Source: Haloarcula taiwanensis
Lineage (GTDB): Archaea > Halobacteriota > Halobacteria > Halobacteriales > Haloarculaceae
Assembly: GCA_002844335.1 (NCBI GenBank)
Contig: CP019154.1
Span: 930,001 to 994,000, forward strand
Direction: 5' to 3'
Length of the DNA: 64,000 nt
Below, in pieces: positions 24,927 to 33,519 of this stretch. The translations under genes were made by a program, and so were the position numbers. Numbering within the stretch: the first letter of the stretch is position 1; the number at the start of each line of letters is the position of its first letter. The notes beneath the pieces were generated by a model that was not told where the DNA came from, ran no database searches, and saw nothing but the letters and a program-made list of their open reading frames with translations.

Positions 24927-25853
24927 TCACTCCGGCAGCAGGTCCCGCAGCGTCGCCCGAACCCCCTCGCTCCCGGGGCTCTGTGGCACTTGTCCGAGTA
25001 CGTCCCGGCCGAGTCGTTCCGTCGCCGCACCGACCGAGAGTTCCTCAAGGAGCGCCCCGTACTTCAGCGCCAGCCGCGGCGACACGTCGAACAGCAGGTC
25101 GCGCTTCCCGATGAGCGAGTGGGTTATCGACAGGATTTCGACGGCGTTGTCGACGTACTGCTGTCTGGCGTCGTCGCTACCGCGTTCAGCCAGCGCAGCC
25201 AGCAGGAACTGCTCAAGTTCGGCCTCGCGGTCGTGGAGCGCTGGCGGGTCCGGAAGCACAGTCGTTCCGTCGGGTCGTTCCGGGAGCATACTCCAGCGAG
25301 GCGCATATGAGAGGACCGCGCCGGTGGTGGGCGTCGTCGCGGCGGGCAGCGGCACGGATAGCCGCTTCGAGGGGTTGGTGTCAGTGAAGACGACGTGGAG
25401 GTTCGCCGGGTCGCCGCGAACCGGCTCGTCCCAGCTGTCAGGGGTATGCGTGTAGTCACGGCGGAGCGCCTCCCGAAGCGTGCGTACAATCCGCCCGCCC
25501 TCGCCCTGCAGTTCCAGGTGGAGCACGACGGGGCCGCGCCCGCTCTCGTCGACGACGGACCACAGGGCCGGAAGCGCGTCCGCGGCCCCGGCCGAGAGTT
25601 CGTAGCAGGGTGCGCCCGCCTCCGCGGCCAGCAGGCGGGCGAGCGTACTGCCGCGCCAGCCGGTCAAGTCGGCCACGTAGAACCACGGGAGGGCGTGTAT
25701 CGGGCCGACGGCGGCGTCCCCGGCCGCCGCGTCGATGGTCGCCGGCACCGTGTCGAGATAGCTGTCGAGAGCGTCCAGTTCGGGCGCGAAGTAGTCGGTC
25801 GCCGCCGCTGGCAGGTCGGTCGTCCGGCGACGATGGTCGTCGGCTGAAGCCAT
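24927..25853 (-). CDS. haloarchaeal protein of unknown function
   Basis: The 308-residue protein starts MASADDHRRRTTDLPAAATD. It contains ADLTGWRGSTLARLLAAEAG and GRGPVVLHLELQGEGGRIVR, which look like an alpha/beta core, and a helical C-terminus with LLFDVSPRLALKYGALLEEL. The strand and loop pattern faintly recalls a P-loop or RecA-like fold, but no Walker A motif is visible. I do not recognise the family. It is convergent with the YchF-like gene (16 bp apart) and divergent from hisD. Confidence 0.6.
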   Translation of the reverse strand: MASADDHRRRTTDLPAAATDYFAPELDALDSYLDTVPATIDAAAGDAAVGPIHALPWFYVADLTGWRGSTLARLLAAEAGAPCYELSAGAADALPALWSVVDESGRGPVVLHLELQGEGGRIVRTLREALRRDYTHTPDSWDEPVRGDPANLHVVFTDTNPSKRLSVPLPAATTPTTGAVLSYAPRWSMLPERPDGTTVLPDPPALHDREAELEQFLLAALAERGSDDARQQYVDNAVEILSITHSLIGKRDLLFDVSPRLALKYGALLEELSVGAATERLGRDVLGQVPQSPGSEGVRATLRDLLPE

Positions 25854-25990
25854 ACCGCCCGTAGGCCCGAGTGTCGGAAAACGGTGACGAGAGGTCGACG
25901 GGACGCGGCGCGTCTCCCCCACGCCGCGCTCGCGGCCGCCCCCGGCCGACGAAGGGAAACCCGTTTTTTGCCCCGTCCCGAACCAGGCGT

Positions 25991-27262
25991 ATGAACGTAC
26001 GGCCGATAGCCGACTTAGGTCCCGACGAACGGGCCGCTTTCTTCGACCGCGACGCCGGTGTCGACGCCGTTAGAGACGATGTCAGGGATATTGTCTCGCA
26101 GGTCCACGAGGAGGGTGACGTGGCGTTGCGGCGCTTCGCCGAGGAGTTCGACGATGTCTCGGTGGGCAATATCGACGTCACGGACGCCGCCGAGCGAGCC
26201 TACGAGGAGGTCGACGACGACGTGCGCGCGGCCATCGAGGACGCCGCGGCGAACATCCGCGCGTTCCACGAGCGACAGGTCCCCGAAGACTGGCGCGACG
26301 ACTTCGACGGACGGGAACTCGGCCGTCGGTACCGGCCGCTCGATAGCGCTGGTGTGTATGCGCCCGGCGGCACAGCGGCCTACCCTTCGAGCGTGCTGAT
26401 GGGTGTCATCCCGGCGAAAGTCGCCGGCGTCGAGCACGTCGCCGTCGCCACCCCGCCGGCCGAGGAGGTCAATCCCGTCACGCTGGCGGCTATCCACGTC
26501 GCCGGAGCCGACGCCGTCTATCAGGTCGGCGGCGCACAGGCCATCGCGGCGCTCGCCTACGGGACTGAAACCGTCAGCGCGACCGACATTGTCGTTGGCC
26601 CCGGCAACCGCTGGGTCACGGCGGCGAAGGCCGAGGTCCGTGGCGACGTTGCCATCGACTTCCTTGCCGGCCCCTCCGAGGTTATGGTCGTCGCCGACGG
26701 CGACGCGGACCCGGAACTGGTCGCAGCGGACCTCGTCGCACAGGCCGAACACGACGAGAACGCCTCCGTCGTCGCCGTCACCGACGACGAGACCCTCGCC
26801 GAGCAAGTCGTCGAGGCCGTTGACGAGCAGGCCGACGGCCGGGAGCGCGAGGCGGTCATCCGCGCCGCGCTGGACAACGACGCGTCCGGCGTCCTCCTCG
26901 CTCGCTCGATGAGCGAGGCTGTCCTCTTCGCCGAGGAGTACGCCGCCGAGCACCTCTCGATTCAGGCCGCCGACGACGAATCGCTCCTCGAACGGATTCC
27001 CTCCGCCGGGTCCGTGTTCCTCGGCCCGTACAGCCCTGTTGCGGCCGGCGATTACGCGACCGGGACGAACCACGTCCTGCCGACCGGCGGCAGCGCACGA
27101 GTCTCCGGCGGCCTCTCCGTGGACACGTTCGTCCGGTCGACGACGGTCCAGCGACTCTCGAAGGACTCGCTGGACGATATTTCGGACACGATTACAACCC
27201 TCGCCGAAGCCGAAGGGCTGGAAGCCCACGCCCAGAGCGTCCGCAAACGGTTCGAGGAGTAA
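25991..27262 (+). CDS. hisD: histidinol dehydrogenase
   Basis: The 423-residue enzyme carries DSAGVYAPGGTAAYPSSVLM, AGADAVYQVGGAQAIAALAY, the VVGPGNRWVTAAK signature and FLAGPSEVMVVAD, all diagnostic of HisD. It converts histidinol to histidine in two NAD-dependent steps with zinc. The length is normal. The first ATG of the family-like N-terminus (MNVRPIADLGPDERAAFFDR) at 25991 is used, because the open frame upstream encodes arginine-rich non-family sequence. It stands alone, not in a his operon. Confidence 0.96.
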   Translation: MNVRPIADLGPDERAAFFDRDAGVDAVRDDVRDIVSQVHEEGDVALRRFAEEFDDVSVGNIDVTDAAERAYEEVDDDVRAAIEDAAANIRAFHERQVPEDWRDDFDGRELGRRYRPLDSAGVYAPGGTAAYPSSVLMGVIPAKVAGVEHVAVATPPAEEVNPVTLAAIHVAGADAVYQVGGAQAIAALAYGTETVSATDIVVGPGNRWVTAAKAEVRGDVAIDFLAGPSEVMVVADGDADPELVAADLVAQAEHDENASVVAVTDDETLAEQVVEAVDEQADGREREAVIRAALDNDASGVLLARSMSEAVLFAEEYAAEHLSIQAADDESLLERIPSAGSVFLGPYSPVAAGDYATGTNHVLPTGGSARVSGGLSVDTFVRSTTVQRLSKDSLDDISDTITTLAEAEGLEAHAQSVRKRFEE

Positions 27263-27350
27263 CGCGGTTCCCGGTGCCGTCCGTCTCTGACGCTTGCCAC
27301 AGTGTTCCACCGGCGTCACTGTTAACACGTTCGGGCGTGGATACTTGTGT

Positions 27351-27725
27351 ATGAGCAGCACAGCGGACGACGGCGACCCGAACCTCGGGGGCGAGGACGT
27401 AGCCGTCACCGAGCAGGCAGCGGGAGAGGCACTGGACCTTCTCGAAAGCGAAGGCATGGACGTCGAGGAGTCCGGGCTCCGCCTGTACGTCCAACAGGGC
27501 GGTTGCGCCGGCCTCTCATACGGGATGCGGTTCGAACACGAACCGGAAGACGACGACGAAGTGTTCGAGCGCAACGGGCTTCGCGTGTTCGTCGACGACG
27601 CCAGTATCGACTACATCGAAGGGTCAGTACTCGACTATGAGGGCGGCCTGCAAGGGGCCGGGTTCCACGTCCAGAACCCGAACGTGGTCAGCGAATGCGG
27701 CTGTGGCGAGTCCTTCCGGACGTAG
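27351..27725 (+). CDS. HesB/IscA-family A-type iron-sulfur carrier
   Basis: The 124-residue protein has the three cysteines of A-type carriers: C52 in QQGGCAGLSYG and C116 and C118 in SECGCGESF near the C-terminus. These hold a transient Fe-S cluster or iron for transfer to apo-enzymes. An acidic extension of about 20 residues precedes the domain, a common haloarchaeal addition. Its stop codon is immediately followed by the convergent stop of the dodecin gene, with no base between them. Confidence 0.93.
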   Translation: MSSTADDGDPNLGGEDVAVTEQAAGEALDLLESEGMDVEESGLRLYVQQGGCAGLSYGMRFEHEPEDDDEVFERNGLRVFVDDASIDYIEGSVLDYEGGLQGAGFHVQNPNVVSECGCGESFRT

Positions 27726-27926
27726 CTACTCTTCGAGTTCGAACGCTACGACGACCTCGGCCTGATACTCGCGACCTTCGACGCTGGCGATTTCGACGCC
27801 GAGTTCTTCCACTTCGACCCATTTGAGATTGTCCAGTGTCGCCTCCGCGCGCTCGATGGCGTCGTCGGCGGCTTTATCGAAGCTTTCCGAACTGGTTCCG
27901 ATGAGTGTGATCTTTTTGAAAACCAT
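27726..27926 (-). CDS. dodecin (flavin-binding)
   Basis: The 66-residue protein [20 protein letters not shown] shows the beta-alpha-beta-beta dodecin fold with the conserved tryptophan in [13 protein letters not shown], which stacks on flavin. Halophilic dodecin forms a hollow dodecamer that stores riboflavin or lumichrome and limits flavin photochemistry. Length and sequence are typical. A possible TATA (CTTTTATC on the minus strand, 27956-27963) lies about 30 bases upstream. The gene ends exactly where the HesB gene ends. Confidence 0.95.
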   Translation of the reverse strand: MVFKKITLIGTSSESFDKAADDAIERAEATLDNLKWVEVEELGVEIASVEGREYQAEVVVAFELEE

Positions 27927-27973
27927 CTGCGTGACATTTGTTCACACACCGATGTGATAAAAGTACGGACAGG

Positions 27974-28633
27974 TCACTGCGACTGGCGGTTCAACAGTGC
28001 CTCGACGTGACCGACAGCGTCGGTGAGATGTGCGGTCCCCCAGATAGCCACAATAATGGCGCCGATACCATCGAAAACGAGATCGAGCATCGTGTCGCTG
28101 AGCCCGAACTGTGTCAGAATCGTGTCGTTCCCGGTCGCCGACGCGGCGAGGCTGATCGAGAACTCGATAACCTCCCAGAAGACGCCGAATGCCATCACGA
28201 ACAGGAGGAGGAACACGAACATGAACCGCGGGGGAATCGAGATCTCATCGGTGTGTTCGTCGAGCGCGCGAACCGTCGTGTACCCGACCGCGGCGACGAC
28301 CGACGACGAGAGAGCGTGGGTGAAGTGGTCCCACCACCAGATGGTGACATAGAAGTTCTCCTCGGCCCCCGGGAGACCAACGGTTCCGAGTGCATGGAAG
28401 AACGCCGCTGAGGTGATCCACAGAGTCAATGCTGGGTCGAGCGCGATGCCGTAGTCCCGTTCCAGCAGCGCCGGGAGTTGCGTGACGAGGATGGCGACGC
28501 CCGAATTGACGATGATACCGACGTTGCCTCGCTCGATCCCAACCGCAAGCAGGCCGATGAGTGCGAGTGACAGGGCTCGCGAAAGCCGTTGCTGTGTCGC
28601 TGTGCTGATGCTGAAGCGGTCACGGACCCTCAT
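27974..28633 (-). CDS. integral membrane protein, DUF2238/YjdF-like
   Basis: The 219-residue protein has about six helices. The segment TIWWWDHFTHALSSSVVAAV followed later by MAFGVFWEVIEFS contains the acidic and histidine positions (W-D-H-x-x-H ... W-E-x-x-E) characteristic of the DUF2238/YjdF group. These polar residues within membrane segments suggest metal or lipid chemistry, but no function is established. The start ATG at 28633 overlaps the stop of the upstream membrane-protein gene by 4 bp. Confidence 0.75.
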   Translation of the reverse strand: MRVRDRFSISTATQQRLSRALSLALIGLLAVGIERGNVGIIVNSGVAILVTQLPALLERDYGIALDPALTLWITSAAFFHALGTVGLPGAEENFYVTIWWWDHFTHALSSSVVAAVGYTTVRALDEHTDEISIPPRFMFVFLLLFVMAFGVFWEVIEFSISLAASATGNDTILTQFGLSDTMLDLVFDGIGAIIVAIWGTAHLTDAVGHVEALLNRQSQ

Positions 28634-29250
28634 ACGTCCGACTGGACCTCCTCGGGGACGCGGCTGATCCCGGCCTGCCGGCGGACGTAGTACGCGAAAA
28701 CCACGCCGGCACCGATGCCGGCGATAGTCGACGCGACGAACTCCCACATCACCGCTTCCTCGATGACGTGTTCGGACACCGTCGGATCGAGGATGAAGGT
28801 GGTCCCGAGAAACTGGTCGGCTACCCAGCGGACGACGGCCCAGACGCCGGCGGTAGCCATCGTGGTTATGGCGACGAAGACGACGGCGAACCGGGGCGTC
28901 ATCCGGACGGGCGTAAAGAGCTGGAGTTCGACGGCGAGGATGAGCGCGATGGCGGCAACCGAGAGGTAGGTCGCGAGATTGCCGGTCATCGAGAGCGTTG
29001 CAAACAGACGGCCAACGACGGGCGACGCCGCAAGCAAGAGGATTTCCCAGGGGAGCATGGCGTCCCGGTTGCGCAATAGAACCGGCGGAAACAGCGCCAG
29101 CGCCGCAACGGCCGCCGCGAATCCGGCCCACAACAGGTCGGCCTGAACGGCACTTGTCACCGAAACGGCCGCCAGCATAGCGACGATGCACCACGCCGCG
29201 AGGGCGTTGACGCGCCTGTCCCGGAGCAACCGCGCCACGTCTCGGCTCAT
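28630..29250 (-). CDS. integral membrane protein of unknown function
   Basis: The 206-residue protein has about six hydrophobic helices (for example NALAAWCIVAMLAAVSVTSA, then LSVAAIALILAVELQLF) and a short charged C-terminus. I do not recognise a family. It is translationally coupled (4 bp overlap) with the DUF2238/YjdF-like gene downstream, so the two may form a membrane complex (inference). Confidence 0.7.
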   Translation of the reverse strand: MSRDVARLLRDRRVNALAAWCIVAMLAAVSVTSAVQADLLWAGFAAAVAALALFPPVLLRNRDAMLPWEILLLAASPVVGRLFATLSMTGNLATYLSVAAIALILAVELQLFTPVRMTPRFAVVFVAITTMATAGVWAVVRWVADQFLGTTFILDPTVSEHVIEEAVMWEFVASTIAGIGAGVVFAYYVRRQAGISRVPEEVQSDV

Positions 29251-29308
29251 ATTGTCTGGTGAGCCCGGACTGGAAAAACCCTATCGACCGATATCGGCGG
29301 GGACTGTT

Positions 29309-30223
29309 TCAGACAGCCCCATATGCCATGGCGTACGCGAGTGCGGCGATGGTCACCGCTGCCAGCCCCGTCACGACTGTCTCCAGCCAGTCGACACCGT
29401 CACTGAAGGGCCGAGTCGGTGCACCGACGACGCCCAGCGCGAGGACGCTGAACACGAAGTGTGCCGACTTTTCGAGCGTCGGTGCGGGCAAGAACAGGAC
29501 AGCTGCCCCGTAGCCAATTCCCAGCGCTGCCCGGGGACGGACGAGTTCGGTCAGCACGTATCCGCGGAGGTGGGCGTACGTCCACACGGCGAGCCACACC
29601 GTCGCGAGTTCGATGGCGAACGCCGCCAGGAGGTGCGTCGTCGGGTCGGGGTGGAGTATCACCCGCTCGGCGACGAGGCTCACGTCGAAGGGGTAGAAGA
29701 ACGGGGGCGGGCCGCCAGTAAAGAGGTCACCGAACGGGTGGGTAAGCAGTCCCAGTAGGGCCAGCCCGGCCACCGTCCGGGAACTGATGTCGCGTGACTG
29801 TGCGACTGTGGCGACACCAAGCACGGCTACGATGAATACGAGCGTCACGAGTCCTGCGACGGGACCGCTAAGTGTGCCCGTGAGAACAGTCAGTGCGACG
29901 CCGATGGCCAGCACGAGGGCTCGGCCAGTCCGAGAGTTACTTGCCCAGAGGCCGGCCGCGGCGGCGAGTACGACCCCCAGCACGAGCGAGTGTGTCGGCC
30001 CGCGGTGGACGACGTTCGCTGTCTCCCAGAAGCCGTCCGCTGTCAGGTTCTCGGCAGCCCCGACGAGGAGTCCGAAGGGGGCGTAGACGATGTCAACGTC
30101 GGGAGTTGCGGCGAACAGGCCGGCCACGACGCCCAACTGGACCGCTCGCTCGCGCGAGAGTCCAAGCCACCACGCGGCGAGGGCTCCGAGGGCGAACGCA
30201 AACAGCGCATGCCCGACGAACAT
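29309..30223 (-). CDS. YdjM/DUF457-type membrane-bound metal-dependent hydrolase
   Basis: The 304-residue polytopic protein starts MFVGHALFAFALGALAAWWL with a histidine in the first helix, contains ATPDVDIVYAPFG and NVVHRGPTHSLVLG (histidine/aspartate cluster), and LTHPFGDLFTGGPPPFFYPF. These H and D positions in membrane segments are the hallmarks of the YdjM (DUF457) family of predicted inner-membrane metal-dependent hydrolases; the substrate is unknown. It is transcribed from its own TATA box just upstream. Confidence 0.85.
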   Translation of the reverse strand: MFVGHALFAFALGALAAWWLGLSRERAVQLGVVAGLFAATPDVDIVYAPFGLLVGAAENLTADGFWETANVVHRGPTHSLVLGVVLAAAAGLWASNSRTGRALVLAIGVALTVLTGTLSGPVAGLVTLVFIVAVLGVATVAQSRDISSRTVAGLALLGLLTHPFGDLFTGGPPPFFYPFDVSLVAERVILHPDPTTHLLAAFAIELATVWLAVWTYAHLRGYVLTELVRPRAALGIGYGAAVLFLPAPTLEKSAHFVFSVLALGVVGAPTRPFSDGVDWLETVVTGLAAVTIAALAYAMAYGAV

Positions 30224-30245
30224 ACACCGAATATGATGGCGAGAG

Positions 30246-30254
30246 GCTTAAACA
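30246..30254 (-). promoter_or_regulatory. TATA box for the YdjM-type gene
   Basis: On the minus strand GTTTAAGCC lies about 27 bases before the ATG at 30223, as expected for a leaderless transcript. Confidence 0.45.
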
Positions 30255-30290
30255 CCTCGTGTGAACGGGTAGCGCGGGACTCGCCCTCGT

Positions 30291-30824
30291 TCAGGACTCG
30301 GCGCTGACTTTCGTCCAGCGTTCTTCGATGGCCGCGTTAGCTCTGACGACGGTGTCACCGTCGACACGGAACCGCGTCTTCCGGAGTTCGATGGCGGCCA
30401 CCTCGCCGGTGGTGTCGCCGGCTTTGACCGTGTCACCGGGGTTGAAGTCGGGGTCGCGGAGGAGATAGACGCCCGCGACGGCGTCCTTTATCATCTCCGA
30501 GAGCGCGTACGAGACGCCAAGTGCGAGGAATCCGGTCGCCGTTCCGAGAGATGCGGCGATGGCGGTCAGGCCGACGATAGAGAGGAACGAGAGCGCCACG
30601 CCGAACCACAGAAACACGAGTACGATCACCGACAGAAACTGTCGGTACACGGGTGATTCGCCGGGCAGCGACCGCTTCAGAACGGCCTGGACGACGAACA
30701 TGATTGCCTTGATGCCGACTGCAGCGATGGCGAGAAAGACGAACGCGGTTATAAGCCGCGGGAGTGCGTCGACGACGTTCGTGACTAGCTGTTCGAGTGC
30801 TCGATTGATGACACCGACTTGCAC
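30291..30824 (-). CDS. short MscS-like mechanosensitive channel protein
   Basis: The 177-residue protein has three hydrophobic helices followed by a glycine/alanine-rich helix (SLGTATGFLALGVSYALSEM) resembling the MscS pore helix TM3, then the beta-domain start LLRDPDFNPGDTVKAGDTTG. It ends after VRANAAIEERWTKV, so the large C-terminal vestibule domain of full-length MscS is absent. It could be a minimal channel or a lipid-scaffold relative. A conventional MscS is encoded at 33489. Confidence 0.75.
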   Translation of the reverse strand: MQVGVINRALEQLVTNVVDALPRLITAFVFLAIAAVGIKAIMFVVQAVLKRSLPGESPVYRQFLSVIVLVFLWFGVALSFLSIVGLTAIAASLGTATGFLALGVSYALSEMIKDAVAGVYLLRDPDFNPGDTVKAGDTTGEVAAIELRKTRFRVDGDTVVRANAAIEERWTKVSAES

Positions 30825-30848
30825 GCCGGATGGTGAACGGAGAGACTC

Positions 30849-31181
30849 CTAAGTGTTGGCGTCAGCCGACATGGCTGTGTCGTCGGGGTGACGAACCACC
30901 TCGTAGTCGCCATCTTCGGTGATTTCAATGACGGCCCAGTCATATGATACGTCTAGCCGATTGAGACGGCGGCTGAGGTGTGTTGCCTCGCCAGTGCGTG
31001 TGACGAAACAGCGCAGATTGCCGCTCTCTGGTATTGGGTCCTGCGAGTCGAGCACTGAGACCGTGACGACCCGCCAGTCGTGTTCCGCTCGCAGTTCGGT
31101 GCCAGTGCGCGACACGGTGTATCCGAGGTCGTCGAATATCGACCGGGCCTGCTCGTCGAGTGATGTGGTAACGGCCCCCAT
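30849..31181 (-). CDS. small conserved haloarchaeal protein
   Basis: The 110-residue protein starts MGAVTTSLDEQARSIFDDLG and consists of alternating strands and helices (RVVTVSVLDSQDP, NLRCFVTRTGEATHLSRRLN, YDWAVIEITEDGDYEV). It looks like a small alpha/beta domain of unknown role that I cannot place in a functionally characterised family. It lies 25 bp upstream of the short MscS-like gene on the same strand, so they are probably co-transcribed. The ATG at 31181 is chosen; an in-frame start at 31229 adds only polar residues. Confidence 0.7.
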   Translation of the reverse strand: MGAVTTSLDEQARSIFDDLGYTVSRTGTELRAEHDWRVVTVSVLDSQDPIPESGNLRCFVTRTGEATHLSRRLNRLDVSYDWAVIEITEDGDYEVVRHPDDTAMSADANT

Positions 31182-31369
31182 CTGAGAGTTAGTATCATTG
31201 GCTATCGCATAAACGTTCCCACTAGCCACCTAGCTGACAGTTCACTGGGACAGACGGCGGCTGCGCTGAGCGGGTGGATCGGTACTGGCAGGGGACCGGT
31301 TCTCTGAGCGACTGTCCGACTCACCGAGGCGGTCAGAAGGGAAAACAGTCCGGTCGCCCGGGTCCGCTG

Positions 31370-31609
31370 TCACTCGTGGGCGGCGTCCCACTCCTCGGCC
31401 TTGCGGAGGTTCGAGCAGTCGTTACAGCGGATGCGCCCCATCGAATCCATCGCGTTGTTGAACGTCTCGCAGTTGCTACAGAAATAGCCCCAGCGCCGCT
31501 CGCGGTCGGCGTCGCGGTAGACGACGTAAAACGCGCCTTTCGTGCCGATGTCGCCGTCGCTGCGGTCGACATACAGTGTCTCCCCGTCAGGACCGTCGAG
31601 TGCGTCCAT
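31370..31609 (-). CDS. small zinc-finger protein (DUF5816-like)
   Basis: The 79-residue protein has a strand-rich N-terminus (GAFYVVYRDADRERRWGYF) and one zinc site made by FCSNC and RCNDC. The pattern fits a widespread haloarchaeal small zinc protein, probably DUF5816; the function is unknown. It is one of several zinc micro-proteins in this window. Confidence 0.75.
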   Translation of the reverse strand: MDALDGPDGETLYVDRSDGDIGTKGAFYVVYRDADRERRWGYFCSNCETFNNAMDSMGRIRCNDCSNLRKAEEWDAAHE

Positions 31610-31675
31610 ACGTGATCATGACAGGCCAGCGGCTAAATCACTGCGGAAACCATTAGTGACTGGTTCCCCTGCACT

Positions 31676-33040
31676 GTGGGTGTGAGTCCCCGGCTGATTC
31701 AATACTCTGACGTGGAGAAAGCGTACGACACACCCGAGCGAATCGGTCGATTCGCGGGGACAGTGGCCGCCGCTGATGGCTCGGATGCGCTGGTGGTCGG
31801 CACCGGGGACAACACCGGTCCGGGGGTGCTGTCGCTGGTCACCGACGGCGAGCAGTCGCTCGACCTCTTTACCGCGCTGACGCCCGCGTTCGAGACGCTG
31901 GGCAACCACGATTTTGACCACGGACTCGATGCGACGCGGGCGATTATGGCACGGTCGCCACAGACGTGGCTGACTGCGAACGTCGAACAGGACGGCGAGC
32001 GGTTCGCTCGACGGGTGACCCGACCGTGGGCGAGTCGGGCCGTCGACGGAGTGCAGGTCGGTTTCGTCGGCGTCACCAGCCCGGACACGGCCTCGGCTAA
32101 TCCACAGGCGACGACGCTGACGTTCACCGACCCTGTCGAGGCCGTCAGCGAAGCGGCCACAGCGCTTCGGAACGACGGGGCGGCCGTCGTCGTCGTGCTC
32201 TCACACCTGGGGCGGGCTGACGAGAAACTGGCCCGCGCTTGCGACGTAGACGTAATCCTCGGCGGGCACGTCCACGAGCGCCGTATCGACCGCGTCGCCG
32301 GGACGTTGCTCACCAGACCCGGAGCCAACGGCCAGGCCGTTGTCGAGGTGGACCTCACCGGGCCGAAACCGACTGCGCAGTTCCGCGAGGCCGCCGACGG
32401 CCCTGTCGACGCCCGACTCGCGGCAGCTATCGAGGACAGACTCTCCGCAGCTGGACTGGACGAAGTCGTTGGGCATGTCGCCGAGCCTCTCGACCGACGG
32501 CAGGCGACGACCTACGGCGGCGAGTGTCGGCTCGGCAACCTCGTCGCGGACGCGTACCGGTGGGCGACGGGCGCAGATGTGGCCCTCCAGAACAGCGGCG
32601 GTCTCCGGAACGACACGGTTCCGCTCGATGGGGCGCTGACGGTCGCCGATATGATTTCTGTCGTTCCGTTCGAGGAACCGCTGACTGTCGCCGAACTGAC
32701 GGGCGCGGAGCTCCGGACGCTGTGTCGACAGGGAAGCGGACAACAGGTCGCGTTCGGCGACCAGAGCTGGTGGCACGCTCATTTCAGCGGCGTCGAACTG
32801 ATCTGGAACGATGAGACACAAACCATCGAGCGACTGCGGGTCGACGGAGAGCCGGTCCGCGACGACGAGACCTACACGCTCGCGACGAGTAACTACCTCT
32901 ACTACACCGAGCTGGAGTTTCCGGTCCTCACCGAGTCCCACCGGGTCAGCGTCGCCGACGTACAGTACGAAGCGCTGGCCGACTACGTCCGCGAGACGGA
33001 CATCGACCCGGCGGTCGATGGGAGACTCACTCGCCGCTAG
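31676..33040 (+). CDS. 5'-nucleotidase / UDP-sugar hydrolase family metallophosphatase
   Basis: The 454-residue protein contains the calcineurin-type metal motifs ALVVGTGDNTG, FETLGNHDFDHG (GNHD), VVLSHLG and ILGGHVHERR (GGHxH), followed by a C-terminal 5'-nucleotidase substrate domain (LGNLVADAYRWATG, LQNSGGLRND, VVPFEEPLTV). It hydrolyses nucleotides or related phosphoesters. Most bacterial relatives are secreted, but no signal peptide is seen, so this one is probably cytoplasmic. Two in-frame GTG codons, at 31676 and 31682, could start it; 31682 gives a more family-like N-terminus (SPRLIQYSD). Confidence 0.9.
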   Translation: MGVSPRLIQYSDVEKAYDTPERIGRFAGTVAAADGSDALVVGTGDNTGPGVLSLVTDGEQSLDLFTALTPAFETLGNHDFDHGLDATRAIMARSPQTWLTANVEQDGERFARRVTRPWASRAVDGVQVGFVGVTSPDTASANPQATTLTFTDPVEAVSEAATALRNDGAAVVVVLSHLGRADEKLARACDVDVILGGHVHERRIDRVAGTLLTRPGANGQAVVEVDLTGPKPTAQFREAADGPVDARLAAAIEDRLSAAGLDEVVGHVAEPLDRRQATTYGGECRLGNLVADAYRWATGADVALQNSGGLRNDTVPLDGALTVADMISVVPFEEPLTVAELTGAELRTLCRQGSGQQVAFGDQSWWHAHFSGVELIWNDETQTIERLRVDGEPVRDDETYTLATSNYLYYTELEFPVLTESHRVSVADVQYEALADYVRETDIDPAVDGRLTRR

Positions 33041-33042
33041 CG

Positions 33043-33049
33043 ATTTAAA
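33043..33049 (+). promoter_or_regulatory. TATA box for the UspA gene at 33073
   Basis: The sequence atttaaa starts 3 bp after the nucleotidase stop and lies about 27 bases before the ATG at 33073, suggesting an independent leaderless transcript for this gene. Confidence 0.45.
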
Positions 33050-33072
33050 CCTCGGCACGGTACGTTCGGCCG

Positions 33073-33519
33073 ATGCCACAGGTCGTCGTCCCGGTCAGAT
33101 ACCCGCTCTCGGAGAACTCCCGAGCCACGCTCGCGGAGGCCATTCAGATCGCCGACGAGGAAGACGCGGACCTCACCGTCCTGCATGTAAACCTATACCA
33201 GAACAGCCACCGTGTCGACCGGACAGAACTCAAACGTGCCGTCGAGCAGTCGTTCGGCCACGTCCCGCGGACGCGGTACGTCGTCCGGTCGGGGATGCTC
33301 GTCGAAGAGACTATTCTCGACGAGGTCGCCGCACAGGACGCCGACATCGTCGTCATCGGGAGCAAACAGGCGAGTCGCTGGCGACAGATGATCCGCCGGC
33401 TGGTCGACGACCCCGATGTCGAACAGTTCCTCCGCGAGGAACTCGACTGCGAAATCGTCACCGTCGAGCCGGATGCCCAGTCTAGCCGTCACTCGTCGGC
33501 GAGGTCATCAGGGTCCTGA
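33073..33519 (+). CDS. UspA-family universal stress protein
   Basis: The 148-residue protein begins MPQVVVPVRYPLSENSRATL, carries DLTVLHVNLYQNSHRVDR at the second strand and DIVVIGSKQASRWRQMIRRL in place of the nucleotide loop. The usual G-x2-G-x9-G-S/T motif is not evident, so it probably belongs to the non-ATP-binding branch. The last 20 residues (rich in serine and arginine) overlap the convergent MscS gene by 31 bp. Confidence 0.82.
   Translation: MPQVVVPVRYPLSENSRATLAEAIQIADEEDADLTVLHVNLYQNSHRVDRTELKRAVEQSFGHVPRTRYVVRSGMLVEETILDEVAAQDADIVVIGSKQASRWRQMIRRLVDDPDVEQFLREELDCEIVTVEPDAQSSRHSSARSSGS

Noticed and set aside
26015-27574. 519-codon minus-strand open frame opposite hisD
   Set aside because: HisD on the plus strand is complete with all signatures. 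The antisense frame has no recognisable domain.
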